Below, one piece after another: positions 42,787 through 52,169 of a DNA stretch of 64,000 nucleotides. Origin of the DNA: UBA10649 sp965278965 (GTDB taxonomy: Bacteria > Actinomycetota > Actinomycetes > S36-B12); contig OZ257127.1 of assembly GCA_965278965.1 (NCBI GenBank), positions 434,001-498,000 of the forward strand, in the 5' to 3' direction. The stretch's first letter is position 1, and each line of letters begins with the position of its first letter. The notes below the pieces were generated by a model. The model worked only from the letters and a program-made list of their open reading frames with translations. It did no database searches and was not told the DNA's origin. The translations under genes were made by a program, and so were the position numbers.

Positions 42787-43392
42787 TCAGCTCTGGTTGA
42801 AGAAGCCCGTGTCGCTGGCGACCTGGGCGCGTGCCATGTCCCCGACATCGACGTTGACCGGCGAGAGCAGGAACACCTTGTTGGTGATGCGGTCGATCGA
42901 GCCGCGCGTGCCGAAGACCAGTCCGGCGGCGAAGTCGATGATCCGCTTCGCGTCGGCGTCCTCGAGCTCCGAGAGGTTCATGATGACCGGCACGCCCTCG
43001 CGGTACTCCTCGCCGATCCGGCGCGCGTCGTTGTACGTGCGCGGGTGGATCGTCTCGATCCGCGTCAGGTCTGCCGGAGCCGGTGTGTACGTGCTCGCCG
43101 GGCGACGGGCTGCCAGCGGCGCGGAGGTCGGCTGCGACGGCGGCGGGGCGTCGCTGCGGAACGTGCGGACCGCGCGGCTGTCGGCCGGGATGGGCCGGAC
43201 GCTGCCGCGCGAGGATGCGTAGCGGTCATCGGGGGCGGGCTCGTAGCGGTCGTCGTAGCCGCGCGACGTGCCACGGCTCTCGCGCACCGAGCGCCGGCTC
43301 GCGTCGTAGTCGTCGTACTCGTCATACGAATCCGCACCATGGTCTTCGACCAGACCCAGGTACACGGCCATCTTGCGCATCGCGCCAGCCAT
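42787..43392 (-). CDS. sepF: Cell division protein SepF
   Basis: This 201-residue protein anchors FtsZ to the membrane. MAGAMRKMAVYLGL forms the amphipathic anchor helix, followed by a disordered, Arg/Asp/Tyr-rich linker (about 18-110) and the SepF core IHPRTYNDARRIGEEYREG...DFAAGLVFG (about 115-195). Start ATG 43392 after GGAAGGA. In actinobacteria without FtsA, SepF is the main Z-ring tether. Confidence 0.93.
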   Translation of the reverse strand: MAGAMRKMAVYLGLVEDHGADSYDEYDDYDASRRSVRESRGTSRGYDDRYEPAPDDRYASSRGSVRPIPADSRAVRTFRSDAPPPSQPTSAPLAARRPASTYTPAPADLTRIETIHPRTYNDARRIGEEYREGVPVIMNLSELEDADAKRIIDFAAGLVFGTRGSIDRITNKVFLLSPVNVDVGDMARAQVASDTGFFNQS

Positions 43393-43481
43393 ATCCCGTC
43401 GTCCTTCCCTGTAGGCCCTGCATTGGACGTGCGTCGGCCCTGCCATGGTCGCGCGGCGCATAGCGCACCGCAGCATCGAGA

Positions 43482-44180
43482 TTAGTGCACGGTCGGGCGC
43501 TCCCCCAGCACCGCGCCGCCGACTCGCACCTGTGTCGCCCCGTGCGCGACCGCCTGCTCGAGGTCTCCGCTCATGCCGGCGGACACCCGATCGGCCTCTG
43601 GGTGGGCGGCGCGGATCTGGTCGGCCACGGCCGCCAGCCGCGCGAAGGCCTCCGCCGGGTCGCCCGGGTGCGGGGCGACGGCCATGACCCCGCGCAGATC
43701 GAGCCATTCGCTGGACGCGACGAGGTCGGCCAGTGCCGGCGCCGAGGTCGGCGCCACGCCACCGCGGTCCGGCCGCGGCGGGACATCGAGCGAGACCTGG
43801 ACGAGCACCTCGAGGCGCCGGCCCAGCGTTCCTGCCGCACGGTCGAGGGCCGTGACGAGCTCGGTCCGGTCGACCGACTCCACGACGTCGGCCCAGTGCG
43901 CTACGGAACCGGCCTTGCGTCGCTGGACCTGTCCGATCATGTGCCACCGCAGCCGCGGCCCGGGGACGAGGTCGGCCTGCTTGGCGCGTGCCTCCTGGTC
44001 GCGGTTCTCCCCCACGTCGGTCACCCCGAGCTCGGCCAGCAGGTCGACATCGCCTGCGGGGAACGTCTTCGTGACGACGACGAGGTCGACGTCGTCGGTC
44101 CGTCCGCTCGCGGCGCGGGCCGCGTCGATGCGGGCTCGCACGCGGGTGAGCCCGGCTACCAGCTCGTCGCGGCGGCTCAT
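43482..44180 (-). CDS. yggS: YggS family pyridoxal-phosphate-binding protein
   Basis: This 232-residue PLP-homeostasis protein (PLPBP) is folded like the alanine racemase N-terminal barrel. The PLP lysine is in VVVTKTFP (about 35-42); GENRDQEARAK and WHMIGQVQRRKAG are conserved phosphate-site blocks, and SAGMSGDLEQAVAHGATQVRVG closes the site. Its ATG overlaps the pgeF stop (ATGA). Confidence 0.92.
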   Translation of the reverse strand: MSRRDELVAGLTRVRARIDAARAASGRTDDVDLVVVTKTFPAGDVDLLAELGVTDVGENRDQEARAKQADLVPGPRLRWHMIGQVQRRKAGSVAHWADVVESVDRTELVTALDRAAGTLGRRLEVLVQVSLDVPPRPDRGGVAPTSAPALADLVASSEWLDLRGVMAVAPHPGDPAEAFARLAAVADQIRAAHPEADRVSAGMSGDLEQAVAHGATQVRVGGAVLGERPTVH

Positions 44181-44944
44181 GCGGCCGGCCGCCGCCGCAC
44201 GACGACCATCGCCTGTCGGCCGGTCCGACCGTCGCGGCGGTAGGAGAAGAGGTCTGGCTCCTCGACGGTGCACAGCGGGGACCGGGCGAGAGCAGCGGAT
44301 GGGGCGAGCTCCTGCAAGCGCGCCGCGACGCCGGCGCCGACATCGATCCCCGGCTGCCCGTCGGGGCACCGGACGATCGCCGCGGACGCGACCGCCGAGG
44401 ACCGGGCCAGCCGGAGCGCCTCGGCCCGCTCGGGCGGCACGGGGTAGCACGTCCCGCACACCGACGGTCCCAAGACGGCGGCGGCAACGGCAACCCGGCG
44501 GGACCGCAGGGCCTCGACCGTCCGGCCGACGACGTCGTCGACCAGGCCGCGCCATCCGCAGTGCACGACGGCAACGGTCCTGTCGTCGTGGCCGAACAGT
44601 GCGATCGTGCTGCAGTCCGCCGCGAGGGCCGCCACGGCGAGCCCCGGCCGGTCGGTCACGAGCGCGTCGACACCCGGGACCACGCCGGGACCGTCGACGA
44701 ACGCGACCTCCACGCCGTGCACGGCGTCCATGACAGCCAGCGCGTCCCCCGCGACCGTGTCGACCAGCCGCGCACGGTTGATGGCAACAGCGTCCGGGTC
44801 GTCGCCGACGTGCGCGGCGACGTTCGCCGACGCGAACGGCCCGGTGCTCACCCCGCCGTGGCGGCAGGTCGCCGCCCAACCGGCCACCGCACCGCCGCGC
44901 GTGCGCGCGGGAACGGTGCCCGCCGCGACCGTGGTCAGCGACAT
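44177..44944 (-). CDS. pgeF: Peptidoglycan editing factor PgeF (multicopper laccase-fold)
   Basis: This 255-residue protein belongs to the YfiH/DUF152 family, which removes L-Ser mis-inserted at the first position of the stem peptide in E. coli. Zinc ligands are visible as His (DAVHGVEV), Cys (LAADCSTI) and His (VVHCGWRGL). It lies between ftsZ and yggS, the canonical position, 3 bp after ftsZ. Confidence 0.92.
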   Translation of the reverse strand: MSLTTVAAGTVPARTRGGAVAGWAATCRHGGVSTGPFASANVAAHVGDDPDAVAINRARLVDTVAGDALAVMDAVHGVEVAFVDGPGVVPGVDALVTDRPGLAVAALAADCSTIALFGHDDRTVAVVHCGWRGLVDDVVGRTVEALRSRRVAVAAAVLGPSVCGTCYPVPPERAEALRLARSSAVASAAIVRCPDGQPGIDVGAGVAARLQELAPSAALARSPLCTVEEPDLFSYRRDGRTGRQAMVVVRRRPAA

Positions 44945-44947
44945 CGC

Positions 44948-46060
44948 CTACTTCAGGAAGTCGGGGATGTCGAGGTCGTCGTCGGTGTCGTCGAACAAGA
45001 TGTTGCGCGGCTTGACGACGGCCGGGATCTCCCCGGTCTCCTCACGCAGCTTGGCCGTTCCGCCGCCGGTCCCCGCACCCGCGGTGGCGCCGCCGGAGAC
45101 CCGACGGGCCGGCTCGCCGCCGTCGAAGCCGGCCGCGATGACGGTGACTCGCACCTCGTCGCCGAGCGTGTCGTCGATGACCGTGCCGAAGATGATGTTC
45201 GCGTCCGGGTGGGCGGCGTCGGCCACGAGGCGTGCCGCCTCGTTGATCTCGAACAGGCCGAGATCGCTGCCACCGGAGATCGACAGGAGCACGCCGTGCG
45301 CACCGTCGATGCCGGCCTCGAGCAGCGGGCTGGAGATGGCCTTCTGCGCTGCCTCGACGGCCCGGTCCTCGCCGCGCGCCGAGCCGATGCCCATGAGGGC
45401 GGAGCCCGCAGCGTGCATGACGCTCTTGACGTCGGCGAAGTCCAGGTTGATGACACCCGGGGTCGTGATGAGGTCGGTGATGCCCGACACGCCCTGCAGG
45501 AGGACGTGGTCGGCCTGCCGGAACGCGTCGATCATCGAGATGTTGCGGTCCGACAAGGACAGCAGGCGGTCGTTCGGGATGACGATGAGCGTGTCCACCT
45601 CGGCCCGCAGCGAGTCGACGCCGGTGTCGGCCTGGGACTGCCGACGGCGGCCCTCGAAGCCGAACGGCCGGGTCACGACGCCGATGGTCAGCGCGCCGAG
45701 CGAGCGGGCGATGCGCGCGACGACCGGCGCGCCGCCGGTGCCCGTGCCGCCGCCCTCGCCGGCGGTCACGAAGACCATGTCGGCGCCCTTGAGCACCTCC
45801 TCGATCTCCTCCGCGTGGTCCTCGGCGGCCTTCTTGCCCACCTCGGGGTTCGCGCCGGCGCCGAGGCCCCGGGTCAGCTCACGGCCGATGTCGAGCTTCA
45901 CGTCGGCGTCGCTCATCAGCAGCGCCTGGGCGTCGGTGTTGACCGCGATGAACTCGACGCCCTTGAGGCCGACGTCGATCATCCGGTTCACGGCGTTGAC
46001 GCCGCCACCGCCGATGCCGACGACCTTGATCACTGCCAGGTAGTTCTGCGGAGCCGCCAC
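44948..46060 (-). CDS. ftsZ: Cell division protein FtsZ
   Basis: This 370-residue tubulin-like GTPase forms the Z-ring. GGGVNAVNRMI, the tubulin signature GGGTGTGGAPV (about 104-114) and NLDFADVK T7 loop are present, with a Gly/Ala-rich linker and the C-terminal peptide DDDLDIPDFLK that binds SepF. A GTG start is used. An array of four hairpins precedes the gene, allowing expression separate from the upstream mur genes. Confidence 0.96.
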   Translation of the reverse strand: MAAPQNYLAVIKVVGIGGGGVNAVNRMIDVGLKGVEFIAVNTDAQALLMSDADVKLDIGRELTRGLGAGANPEVGKKAAEDHAEEIEEVLKGADMVFVTAGEGGGTGTGGAPVVARIARSLGALTIGVVTRPFGFEGRRRQSQADTGVDSLRAEVDTLIVIPNDRLLSLSDRNISMIDAFRQADHVLLQGVSGITDLITTPGVINLDFADVKSVMHAAGSALMGIGSARGEDRAVEAAQKAISSPLLEAGIDGAHGVLLSISGGSDLGLFEINEAARLVADAAHPDANIIFGTVIDDTLGDEVRVTVIAAGFDGGEPARRVSGGATAGAGTGGGTAKLREETGEIPAVVKPRNILFDDTDDDLDIPDFLK

Positions 46061-46081
46061 GGCTGCCGTCCTCTCGTCCGT

Positions 46082-46258
46082 GCCGCCCTGACGGGCGGCG
46101 CTGACGTCGCCCGAGGGCGACGTTCCGACCTGATAAACCTCAACCTTTACTTCAGCCTCAGATTTCTCTGAGGCCGCGGCCGGCGGGAGGGTAGGGGCTG
46201 GGCCAGGCGTGACGCAAGTGACGACCCGCGAGAAACCCTCAAGTAATAGGTGAGGGTT
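46082..46258. other. Four perfect hairpins in the ftsQ-ftsZ intergenic region
   Basis: The 202-bp gap contains perfect stems at 46234-46258 (AACCCTCA/TGAGGGTT, 8 bp), 46156-46173 (CCTCAGA, 7 bp, loop GAAA on the transcript), 46105-46122 (CGTCGCCC, 8 bp) and 46082-46099 (GCCGCCC, 7 bp). The first two lie in an AT-richer stretch with AAGTAAAGGTTGAGGTT on the transcript. They may form a processing or attenuation region or mark an internal ftsZ promoter. Confidence 0.65.
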
Positions 46259-46262
46259 AGTG

Positions 46263-47009
46263 CTACGGGCGCTTGTACGTGGTCGGAAGACCCGGCGCCG
46301 ACACGTCGTACATGTCGGCCTTTCGCTTCATCAAAGCGTTCAGCACGGTTGCCTTCAGCTCGGGGTCGTCCGCACTCCCCCAGCGCACCGTGTCGCCAGA
46401 GCGAAGAGTCAGCTCGACATCGTCCAGGGACTGCGCGCTCACGCGGACGACCCGGCGGGTGAGGTCGGCCGGCAACGAGGCGAGCACGGCGACCGAGGCC
46501 ACCAGCCCGTCGCCGGATGCCTCCACCCGGGGCAGGCCCTTGGCGAGCGGGGCGACGGGCGAGAAGACGACACCGGACGCATCGACGGCCTCGGCGGCCT
46601 CGGCGCTGACTCCGCTCGCGACGACGCGCGCGACGGCGACCCGGGGGGCGACGGCGACCACCACTTCGTTGGGCCAGCCGCGACGAACATCGACGGCAGC
46701 GACCCACGGCAGGGAAGCGACCGCGGCCTGGGCTGCGTCGGCGTCGACCAGGGCCAGCGGGGTGCCCACGCGTACGGCCGCCGCGTCGAGGACCTCGGCG
46801 GCGACGGAGTCGACAGGTTCGCCGTCGAGGCTCACGACCCGGACCTGCTTCACCGCGAGCACGGACGAGAACCAGACCAGCCACACGACCGCCACGGCCG
46901 CCAGCCCGGCGAGAACGATGAGCGCGATGCGCAGCCGCCGCCGGCGTCGGGCCGGCAGCACGGAGCGCCGCACCGGCGGCGCCGGCGGGTCGATGGTCGG
47001 GGCGCTCAT
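46263..47009 (-). CDS. ftsQ: Cell division protein FtsQ
   Basis: This 248-residue single-pass division protein has a Pro/Arg-rich cytoplasmic head, a transmembrane helix (about 27-48), the POTRA domain (VKQVRVVSLDGEPV onward) and an FtsQ beta domain to the end. It bridges FtsB/FtsL and FtsW/FtsI. The ATG at 47009 overlaps the murC stop (ATGA). Confidence 0.92.
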   Translation of the reverse strand: MSAPTIDPPAPPVRRSVLPARRRRRLRIALIVLAGLAAVAVVWLVWFSSVLAVKQVRVVSLDGEPVDSVAAEVLDAAAVRVGTPLALVDADAAQAAVASLPWVAAVDVRRGWPNEVVVAVAPRVAVARVVASGVSAEAAEAVDASGVVFSPVAPLAKGLPRVEASGDGLVASVAVLASLPADLTRRVVRVSAQSLDDVELTLRSGDTVRWGSADDPELKATVLNALMKRKADMYDVSAPGLPTTYKRP

Positions 47010-48403
47010 GCCTGCCCCACCCGCAGGAGGTCGAGGACCTCCAGGCCGATCATGCCGATGTCGCCTGCGCCGAGCGTCATGATCACGTCGCCGGGGCGGG
47101 CCCGCTCGACGAGGTGGCCGGCAACCGCTGACCACGACGGCTCGAAGACGACCTGGCCAGGCGGCAGGGGGACGTTGGCGGCCATCGTCTGCCCGCTGGC
47201 TCCCGGGATCGGGGTCTCACCGGGGGCGAAGACCTCCAGTACGACGACCTCGTCGGCGAGGCCGAGCGCCGCGCCGAACTCTTCGACGAACATCGCGGTC
47301 CGGTAGTAGTGGTGCGCCTGGAACGCGACGACGAGTCGACCCTCCCCGACGACGTCGCGCGCGGCCGTGAGCGTCGCCTCGATCTCGGTCGGGTGGTGGG
47401 CGTAGTCGTCGTAGACCCGGATGCCGTCGACCTGGCCCTTGAAGTCGAAGCGCCTCCTGGTGCCGCTGAAGGACGCCAGGCCGGCCCGGAGGTCCGCCGC
47501 GGGGTAGTCCAGGCCCAGGCCCGTCACGAACGCGGCTAGCGCGTTGAGCGCGTTGTGGCGCCCGGGAACCAACAGGGCGATCTCGCCGAGGCGCACGCCG
47601 TTGTGGACGGTGTCGAACACCCATCCGGCGTCGGCATGACGAGCGTCGGCTAGGCGGTAGTCGGCTTCCGGGGACTCCCCGTACGTGCGCACGTCGACGC
47701 CGACCCGCCGGGCCTCCTGCGCGAGCCGGTGGCCGCCGGCATCGTCCACGCAGACCACCACGAAGCCGTCGCGATCGCGGACGCCCGCCGCGAAGTCGAC
47801 GAACGCCGCCTCGATCGCGTCGTAGCTACCCCAGTGGTCGAGGTGGTCGGGCTCGACGTTCGTGACGATCGCGGCGACCGGCTCGAGCATGAGGAACGCG
47901 CCGTCGCTCTCGTCCGCCTCGACGACGAACACGTCGCCCGAGCCCAGGTGCGCGTTGGAGCCGGACTCGTTGAGCTCACTGCCGATCGCGAACGACGGGT
48001 CGACCCCGCAGTGCTGGAGCGCCACCGTGAGCATCGAGGTCGTGGTGGTCTTGCCGTGCGTGCCCGCGACAGCCACCCCACGGCTGCCGGTCATGACGGC
48101 GGCGAGCGCCTCCGCACGGCTGAGCTCCCGGATGCCGGCCGCCCGCGCCGCTGACCGCTCCGGGTTCGCCGTCGGGATCGCCGTCGAGACGATGATCGTG
48201 TCGACTCCGTCGACCAGGGCAGCATCGTGCCCGACGTGAGCCGGCACGCCGAGTGCGCGCAGCGCCTGGAGCCGCCGGCTGTCCTTCGCGTCGGACCCCG
48301 ACACCGCGACGCCCTGCGCAACGAGGATGCGGGCGATGCCGGACATGCCCGCGCCGCCGATACCGACGATGTGGACGCGGCCCAGGGTCGACGTGTCGAT
48401 CAC
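47006..48403 (-). CDS. murC: UDP-N-acetylmuramate--L-alanine ligase
   Basis: This 465-residue Mur ligase adds L-Ala to UDP-MurNAc. GIGGAGMSGIARIL binds the UDP part, GTHGKTTTTSML is the ATP loop, and HHPTEIEATL belongs to the C-terminal domain. The GTG start overlaps the murG stop (GTGA). Confidence 0.95.
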   Translation of the reverse strand: MIDTSTLGRVHIVGIGGAGMSGIARILVAQGVAVSGSDAKDSRRLQALRALGVPAHVGHDAALVDGVDTIIVSTAIPTANPERSAARAAGIRELSRAEALAAVMTGSRGVAVAGTHGKTTTTSMLTVALQHCGVDPSFAIGSELNESGSNAHLGSGDVFVVEADESDGAFLMLEPVAAIVTNVEPDHLDHWGSYDAIEAAFVDFAAGVRDRDGFVVVCVDDAGGHRLAQEARRVGVDVRTYGESPEADYRLADARHADAGWVFDTVHNGVRLGEIALLVPGRHNALNALAAFVTGLGLDYPAADLRAGLASFSGTRRRFDFKGQVDGIRVYDDYAHHPTEIEATLTAARDVVGEGRLVVAFQAHHYYRTAMFVEEFGAALGLADEVVVLEVFAPGETPIPGASGQTMAANVPLPPGQVVFEPSWSAVAGHLVERARPGDVIMTLGAGDIGMIGLEVLDLLRVGQA

Positions 48404-49473
48404 CGGTCACCTCCCGCCGCGACCCGGAGGACGATCCGGGCCAGCTGCTCGTCGGCGTCGCGGACGCCGTGATCTCGTGCGGCCGCGCTCATCGCAGCCA
48501 GTCCTCGGTCATCCTCCACGATGCCGAGCACGGTGCCGGTGAGCCACTCCGCGGTGATCGTCGCGTCCTCGACCAGCACGCCTCCCCCGGCCTCGACGAC
48601 GGGTAGGGCGTTGATGCGCTGCTCGCCGTTGCCGATCGGCAACGGCACGTAGACGGCCGGCAGCCCGACCGCCGCGAGCTCGGCACAGGTCATGGCTCCG
48701 GCGCGGGTCAGCGCGACGTCGGCAGCGGCGTACGCGAGGTCCATCCGGTCCACGTACGCGAGCGGCACGTAGCCGGGGACGGCTTCCGGCACGTCGTTGC
48801 GCGGGCCAACGGCGTGCAGGACCTGGACCCCCGCCGCCAGCAGCGACGGGAGTGCGCCGGCAACGACCTGGTTGAGGCGTACCGCACCCTGCGAGCCGCC
48901 GAATACCAAGAGGACCCGGGCGTCCGGTGACAGCCCGAGATCCGCGCGGGCCTCGGCGCGCGTCGCATCGCGGTCGAGGGTCGCGATCGTGTGGCGCAGC
49001 GGGAGGGCCATCGGCTGCGCGCCGGGCATGGCCTGCGGGAACGACGCGTACACGTGTGGGGTGAAGCGTGCACCCAGCCGGTTCGCGACGCCGGCGCGCG
49101 CGTTCGCCTCATGGATGACCAGCGGCGTCCGCGTCCGGCGGGCCGCGAGGTATGGCGGCACGGCGGCGTAGCCGCCGAAGCCGACGACGACGTCGGCGCT
49201 CTCATCCCGCAGGGTCCGGGCGGCGAGCCGGACCGCGGTCGACAGCCGTGGTCCCAGGCGCAGCAGGTCGCTGCCGGGCCGACGGGGCATCGGCACGGCG
49301 GGGACGGTGACGAGCCGGTAGCCACGTGCGGGCACCAAGGTCCCCTCGAGCCCGCGGTCGCCGCCGACGACCGTGATCACGGTGGCGGGGTCGAGCCGCA
49401 GGAGGGCGTCCGCGACGTTGAGGGCGGGTTCGATGTGCCCGGCGGTCCCGCCTGCCGCCAGGACGACGTGCAC
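48400..49473 (-). CDS. murG: Lipid II synthase MurG
   Basis: This 357-residue GT28 glycosyltransferase adds GlcNAc to lipid I at the inner membrane face. VVLAAGGTAGHIEPAL is G-loop 1; VFGGSQGAVRLNQ and TRAGAMTCAELAAVGLPAV complete the UDP-GlcNAc site. A GTG start lies 2 bp after ftsW. Confidence 0.95.
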   Translation of the reverse strand: MHVVLAAGGTAGHIEPALNVADALLRLDPATVITVVGGDRGLEGTLVPARGYRLVTVPAVPMPRRPGSDLLRLGPRLSTAVRLAARTLRDESADVVVGFGGYAAVPPYLAARRTRTPLVIHEANARAGVANRLGARFTPHVYASFPQAMPGAQPMALPLRHTIATLDRDATRAEARADLGLSPDARVLLVFGGSQGAVRLNQVVAGALPSLLAAGVQVLHAVGPRNDVPEAVPGYVPLAYVDRMDLAYAAADVALTRAGAMTCAELAAVGLPAVYVPLPIGNGEQRINALPVVEAGGGVLVEDATITAEWLTGTVLGIVEDDRGLAAMSAAARDHGVRDADEQLARIVLRVAAGGDR

Positions 49474-49475
49474 GG

Positions 49476-50687
49476 TCAGCGCCGCCGGAGCGACAACGCA
49501 GTGCTGCGCCGGCGCAGCGCTCGACGAGCCTCGGGCTCACTGCGTGCCAGGCCCATGAGCATCCCGAGGGCGACGAGCGTCGGTACCAGGGAGCTGCCGC
49601 CGTACGACACGAGGGGCAGCGGAACACCCGTGATCGGCAGGACGCCGAGCACGGCACCGATGTTGACGACCGCCTGCACGACGACCCACGAGCCGACACC
49701 CGCCGCCGCGAGTCGGACGAAGGGGTCGTGGGCCTGCCGGACGAGCCGGAAGATCGCGAACGCCAGGAGCCCGAACAGGGCCAGAACGGTGAGCGTGCCG
49801 ACGAGGCCGAGCTCCTCGCCGACGACGGCGAAGATGAAGTCCGTGTGCGCCTCCGGCAGCGAGCCCCACTTCTCGCGGCTCGCCCCGAGGCCGACGCCCC
49901 AGTAGCCGCCGGTGCCGAGCGCGTACTGGCCCTGCGTGACCTGCCAGCCGAAGCCGAGCGGATCGGCCCCGGGGCTCAGCCACGACGTGAACCGCGCCAT
50001 GCGATACGGCGCTGCGAGCGTGAGGAGCAGGATCGCGAGCCCACCGACGCCGACCATGGCCGCGAACAGCCGCATCGGTGCACCTGCGGCGAACAAGATG
50101 CCCATCGTGATCGCGGCGAGCATGAGCGCGTTGCCGAAGTCGCCCTCGGCCAACACCAGCGCCATCATCAGCAGCGCGACCGGCAGGAACGGCACGAGCA
50201 GTGCTCGCCACGACGTCAGGGACTTGGAGCGCCGGGACAGGAGCGCTGCTCCCCAGACCACGAGCGCGAGCTTGGCGATCTCGGACGGCTGCAGGCGGAA
50301 CGGCCCGGCGATCTCGATCCAGTTGCGCTGCCCGGCGACCTCGTGGCCGACGACGAGGACGGCGACGAGCAGCACGAGCGACCCGCCGAGGAGCAGCGGC
50401 GCCGCACCCTTCCAGAACTGCGGCGACGTGCGCGCCGCGAACAGCATTGCGAGGACGCCGAGCACGGCGAAGAGCGCCTGCCGCTGGACGATCGTGTAGG
50501 ACGACCCGAAGATCTTGAAGCTCTCGATGCTGGACGCCGACAGCACCATGATGAGTCCGAGCACGACGAGCAGGAGGGTCGTGCCGAGGAGCAGGTAGTA
50601 GATGCTGAGCGGATGCTCGACCAGCAGGGCAACGCGACCGTTGCGCCGCTTCGTGCCGACGTCGTCCGGCGCGGTCGTCTGGCTCAC
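49476..50687 (-). CDS. ftsW: Lipid II glycosyltransferase FtsW
   Basis: This is a 403-residue SEDS protein with about ten helices. GLIMVLSASSIES, QRNWIEIAGPFRLQPSEIAKLA (with the catalytic Asp position later in the protein), GFGWQVTQGQYALGTGG and PITGVPLPLVSYGGSSL are family blocks. It polymerises glycan with FtsI at the septum. The GTG overlaps the murD stop. Confidence 0.94.
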   Translation of the reverse strand: MSQTTAPDDVGTKRRNGRVALLVEHPLSIYYLLLGTTLLLVVLGLIMVLSASSIESFKIFGSSYTIVQRQALFAVLGVLAMLFAARTSPQFWKGAAPLLLGGSLVLLVAVLVVGHEVAGQRNWIEIAGPFRLQPSEIAKLALVVWGAALLSRRSKSLTSWRALLVPFLPVALLMMALVLAEGDFGNALMLAAITMGILFAAGAPMRLFAAMVGVGGLAILLLTLAAPYRMARFTSWLSPGADPLGFGWQVTQGQYALGTGGYWGVGLGASREKWGSLPEAHTDFIFAVVGEELGLVGTLTVLALFGLLAFAIFRLVRQAHDPFVRLAAAGVGSWVVVQAVVNIGAVLGVLPITGVPLPLVSYGGSSLVPTLVALGMLMGLARSEPEARRALRRRSTALSLRRR

Positions 50688-52144
50688 GCGCGGTCGCCCG
50701 GGAGCTCAGCGACCGCCTGGGCGAACCGGGTGCCGCGGTCGGCGTAGTCGCGGAACATGTCCCAGGAGGCGCACCCGGGCGCAAGCAGGACGGTGTCTCC
50801 CGACCGGGCGAGCGACGCTGCGTGCCGCACGACCTCGACCATGGCTCCAGTGTCGGGGGTGTCGACCGTGATCACCGGCACATCGGGCGCGTGTCGGGCG
50901 AGGGCACCGGCGATCGTCTCCCGGTCGACGCCGAGCAGGACGACGCCGCGCAGCCGCGGCCGCACGAGTCGCACGAGCTCGTCGAAGTCCTGGCCCTTCG
51001 CCATGCCCCCGGCGATCCACACGATCGAGTCGTAGGCCAGGAGCGAGGTCTGAGCGGCGTGCGCGTTGGTCGCCTTGGAGTCGTCGACGTACACGACGTC
51101 GTCGACGGTCGCGACGGTCGCGATGCGGTGTGCGGCCGGGGTGAACGCGCGCAGCCCGTCACGGACGGCCGACGGAGGGACCCCGAACGCGCGGGCGAGA
51201 GCCGCGGCGGCCAGCGCGTTCGCGACGTTGTGCGGCGCCGGCGGCCGCACGTCGGAGACCGTCGCCAGCTCCTGCGCGGCGTCACGTCGATCGTCGACGA
51301 AGGCTCGATCCACGAGCAGGTCGTCGACGACTCCCAGCATGGACGGCGCCGGCACGCCGAGGGTGAAGCCGATGGCCCGGCAGCCGTCGACGACGTCAGC
51401 GGCCTCGACCATCTGCAGCGTCCGAAGGTCGGCGACGTTGTAGACGGCGGCCTCCTGCGTCCGCTCGTACACGCGGGCTTTCGCGGCGACGTAGGCGTCG
51501 AGCCCGCCGAAGTGGTCGATGTGGTCGTCGGCGACGTTGAGGCACGCGGATGCGACCGGGCTGATGGTGTGCACGAACGGCAGCTGCGGGGCACCGACCT
51601 CGATGGCGAGGACGTCGAGCTCGTCGTGCATGACGGCGTCCACGAGCGAGCGGCCGATGTTGCCCAGGGCAGCAGTGCGGTATCCCGCCGCCACGAGGAT
51701 CGACTCCAGCATGAGTGTGGTCGTGGTCTTGCCGTTCGTGCCGGTCACGCACAGCCATGCCGCCGCGGTATCGGGGTCGCGCAGCCGCCATGCGAGCTCG
51801 AGCTCGCCCCAGACTGCGATGTCCCGCTCGATCGCGTCGGTGATGAGCGGGGCGTCCGGGCGCAGCCCCGGGGACACCACCAGGAGCTCGGTGCCGTCCG
51901 GCACGGGGCCGGTGTGACCCAGCAGCACTCGAACGCCGATGACGTCGAGGATCTCGGCCTTCTCCCGCTGACGCTCCCCGTCCGCGGCGTCGACGAGAGT
52001 GACGCGCGCCCCGAGCTGCGCGAGGGCGTCGGCGCACGCGAAGCCGGCGATCCCGATCCCGGCGACCGTGATCGACCACTCGCCCCACTCCGAGCCGCGG
52101 TGCAGGTCGCGCGGGTCCTTGTTGACGAAGTGCGTCGGGGTCAC
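50684..52144 (-). CDS. murD: UDP-N-acetylmuramoylalanine--D-glutamate ligase
   Basis: This 486-residue Mur ligase adds D-Glu. The N-terminal UDP domain starts about residue 27 (ITVAGIGIAGFACADAL), the ATP loop is GTNGKTTTTLML, and YVDDSKATNAHAAQ is the MurD-specific carbamylated-Lys/substrate region. The GTG at 52144 lies 25 bp after mraY. Confidence 0.94.
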   Translation of the reverse strand: MTPTHFVNKDPRDLHRGSEWGEWSITVAGIGIAGFACADALAQLGARVTLVDAADGERQREKAEILDVIGVRVLLGHTGPVPDGTELLVVSPGLRPDAPLITDAIERDIAVWGELELAWRLRDPDTAAAWLCVTGTNGKTTTTLMLESILVAAGYRTAALGNIGRSLVDAVMHDELDVLAIEVGAPQLPFVHTISPVASACLNVADDHIDHFGGLDAYVAAKARVYERTQEAAVYNVADLRTLQMVEAADVVDGCRAIGFTLGVPAPSMLGVVDDLLVDRAFVDDRRDAAQELATVSDVRPPAPHNVANALAAAALARAFGVPPSAVRDGLRAFTPAAHRIATVATVDDVVYVDDSKATNAHAAQTSLLAYDSIVWIAGGMAKGQDFDELVRLVRPRLRGVVLLGVDRETIAGALARHAPDVPVITVDTPDTGAMVEVVRHAASLARSGDTVLLAPGCASWDMFRDYADRGTRFAQAVAELPGDRA

Positions 52145-52169
52145 GAGCCCTCCGATTCGTTCGCTCCGC

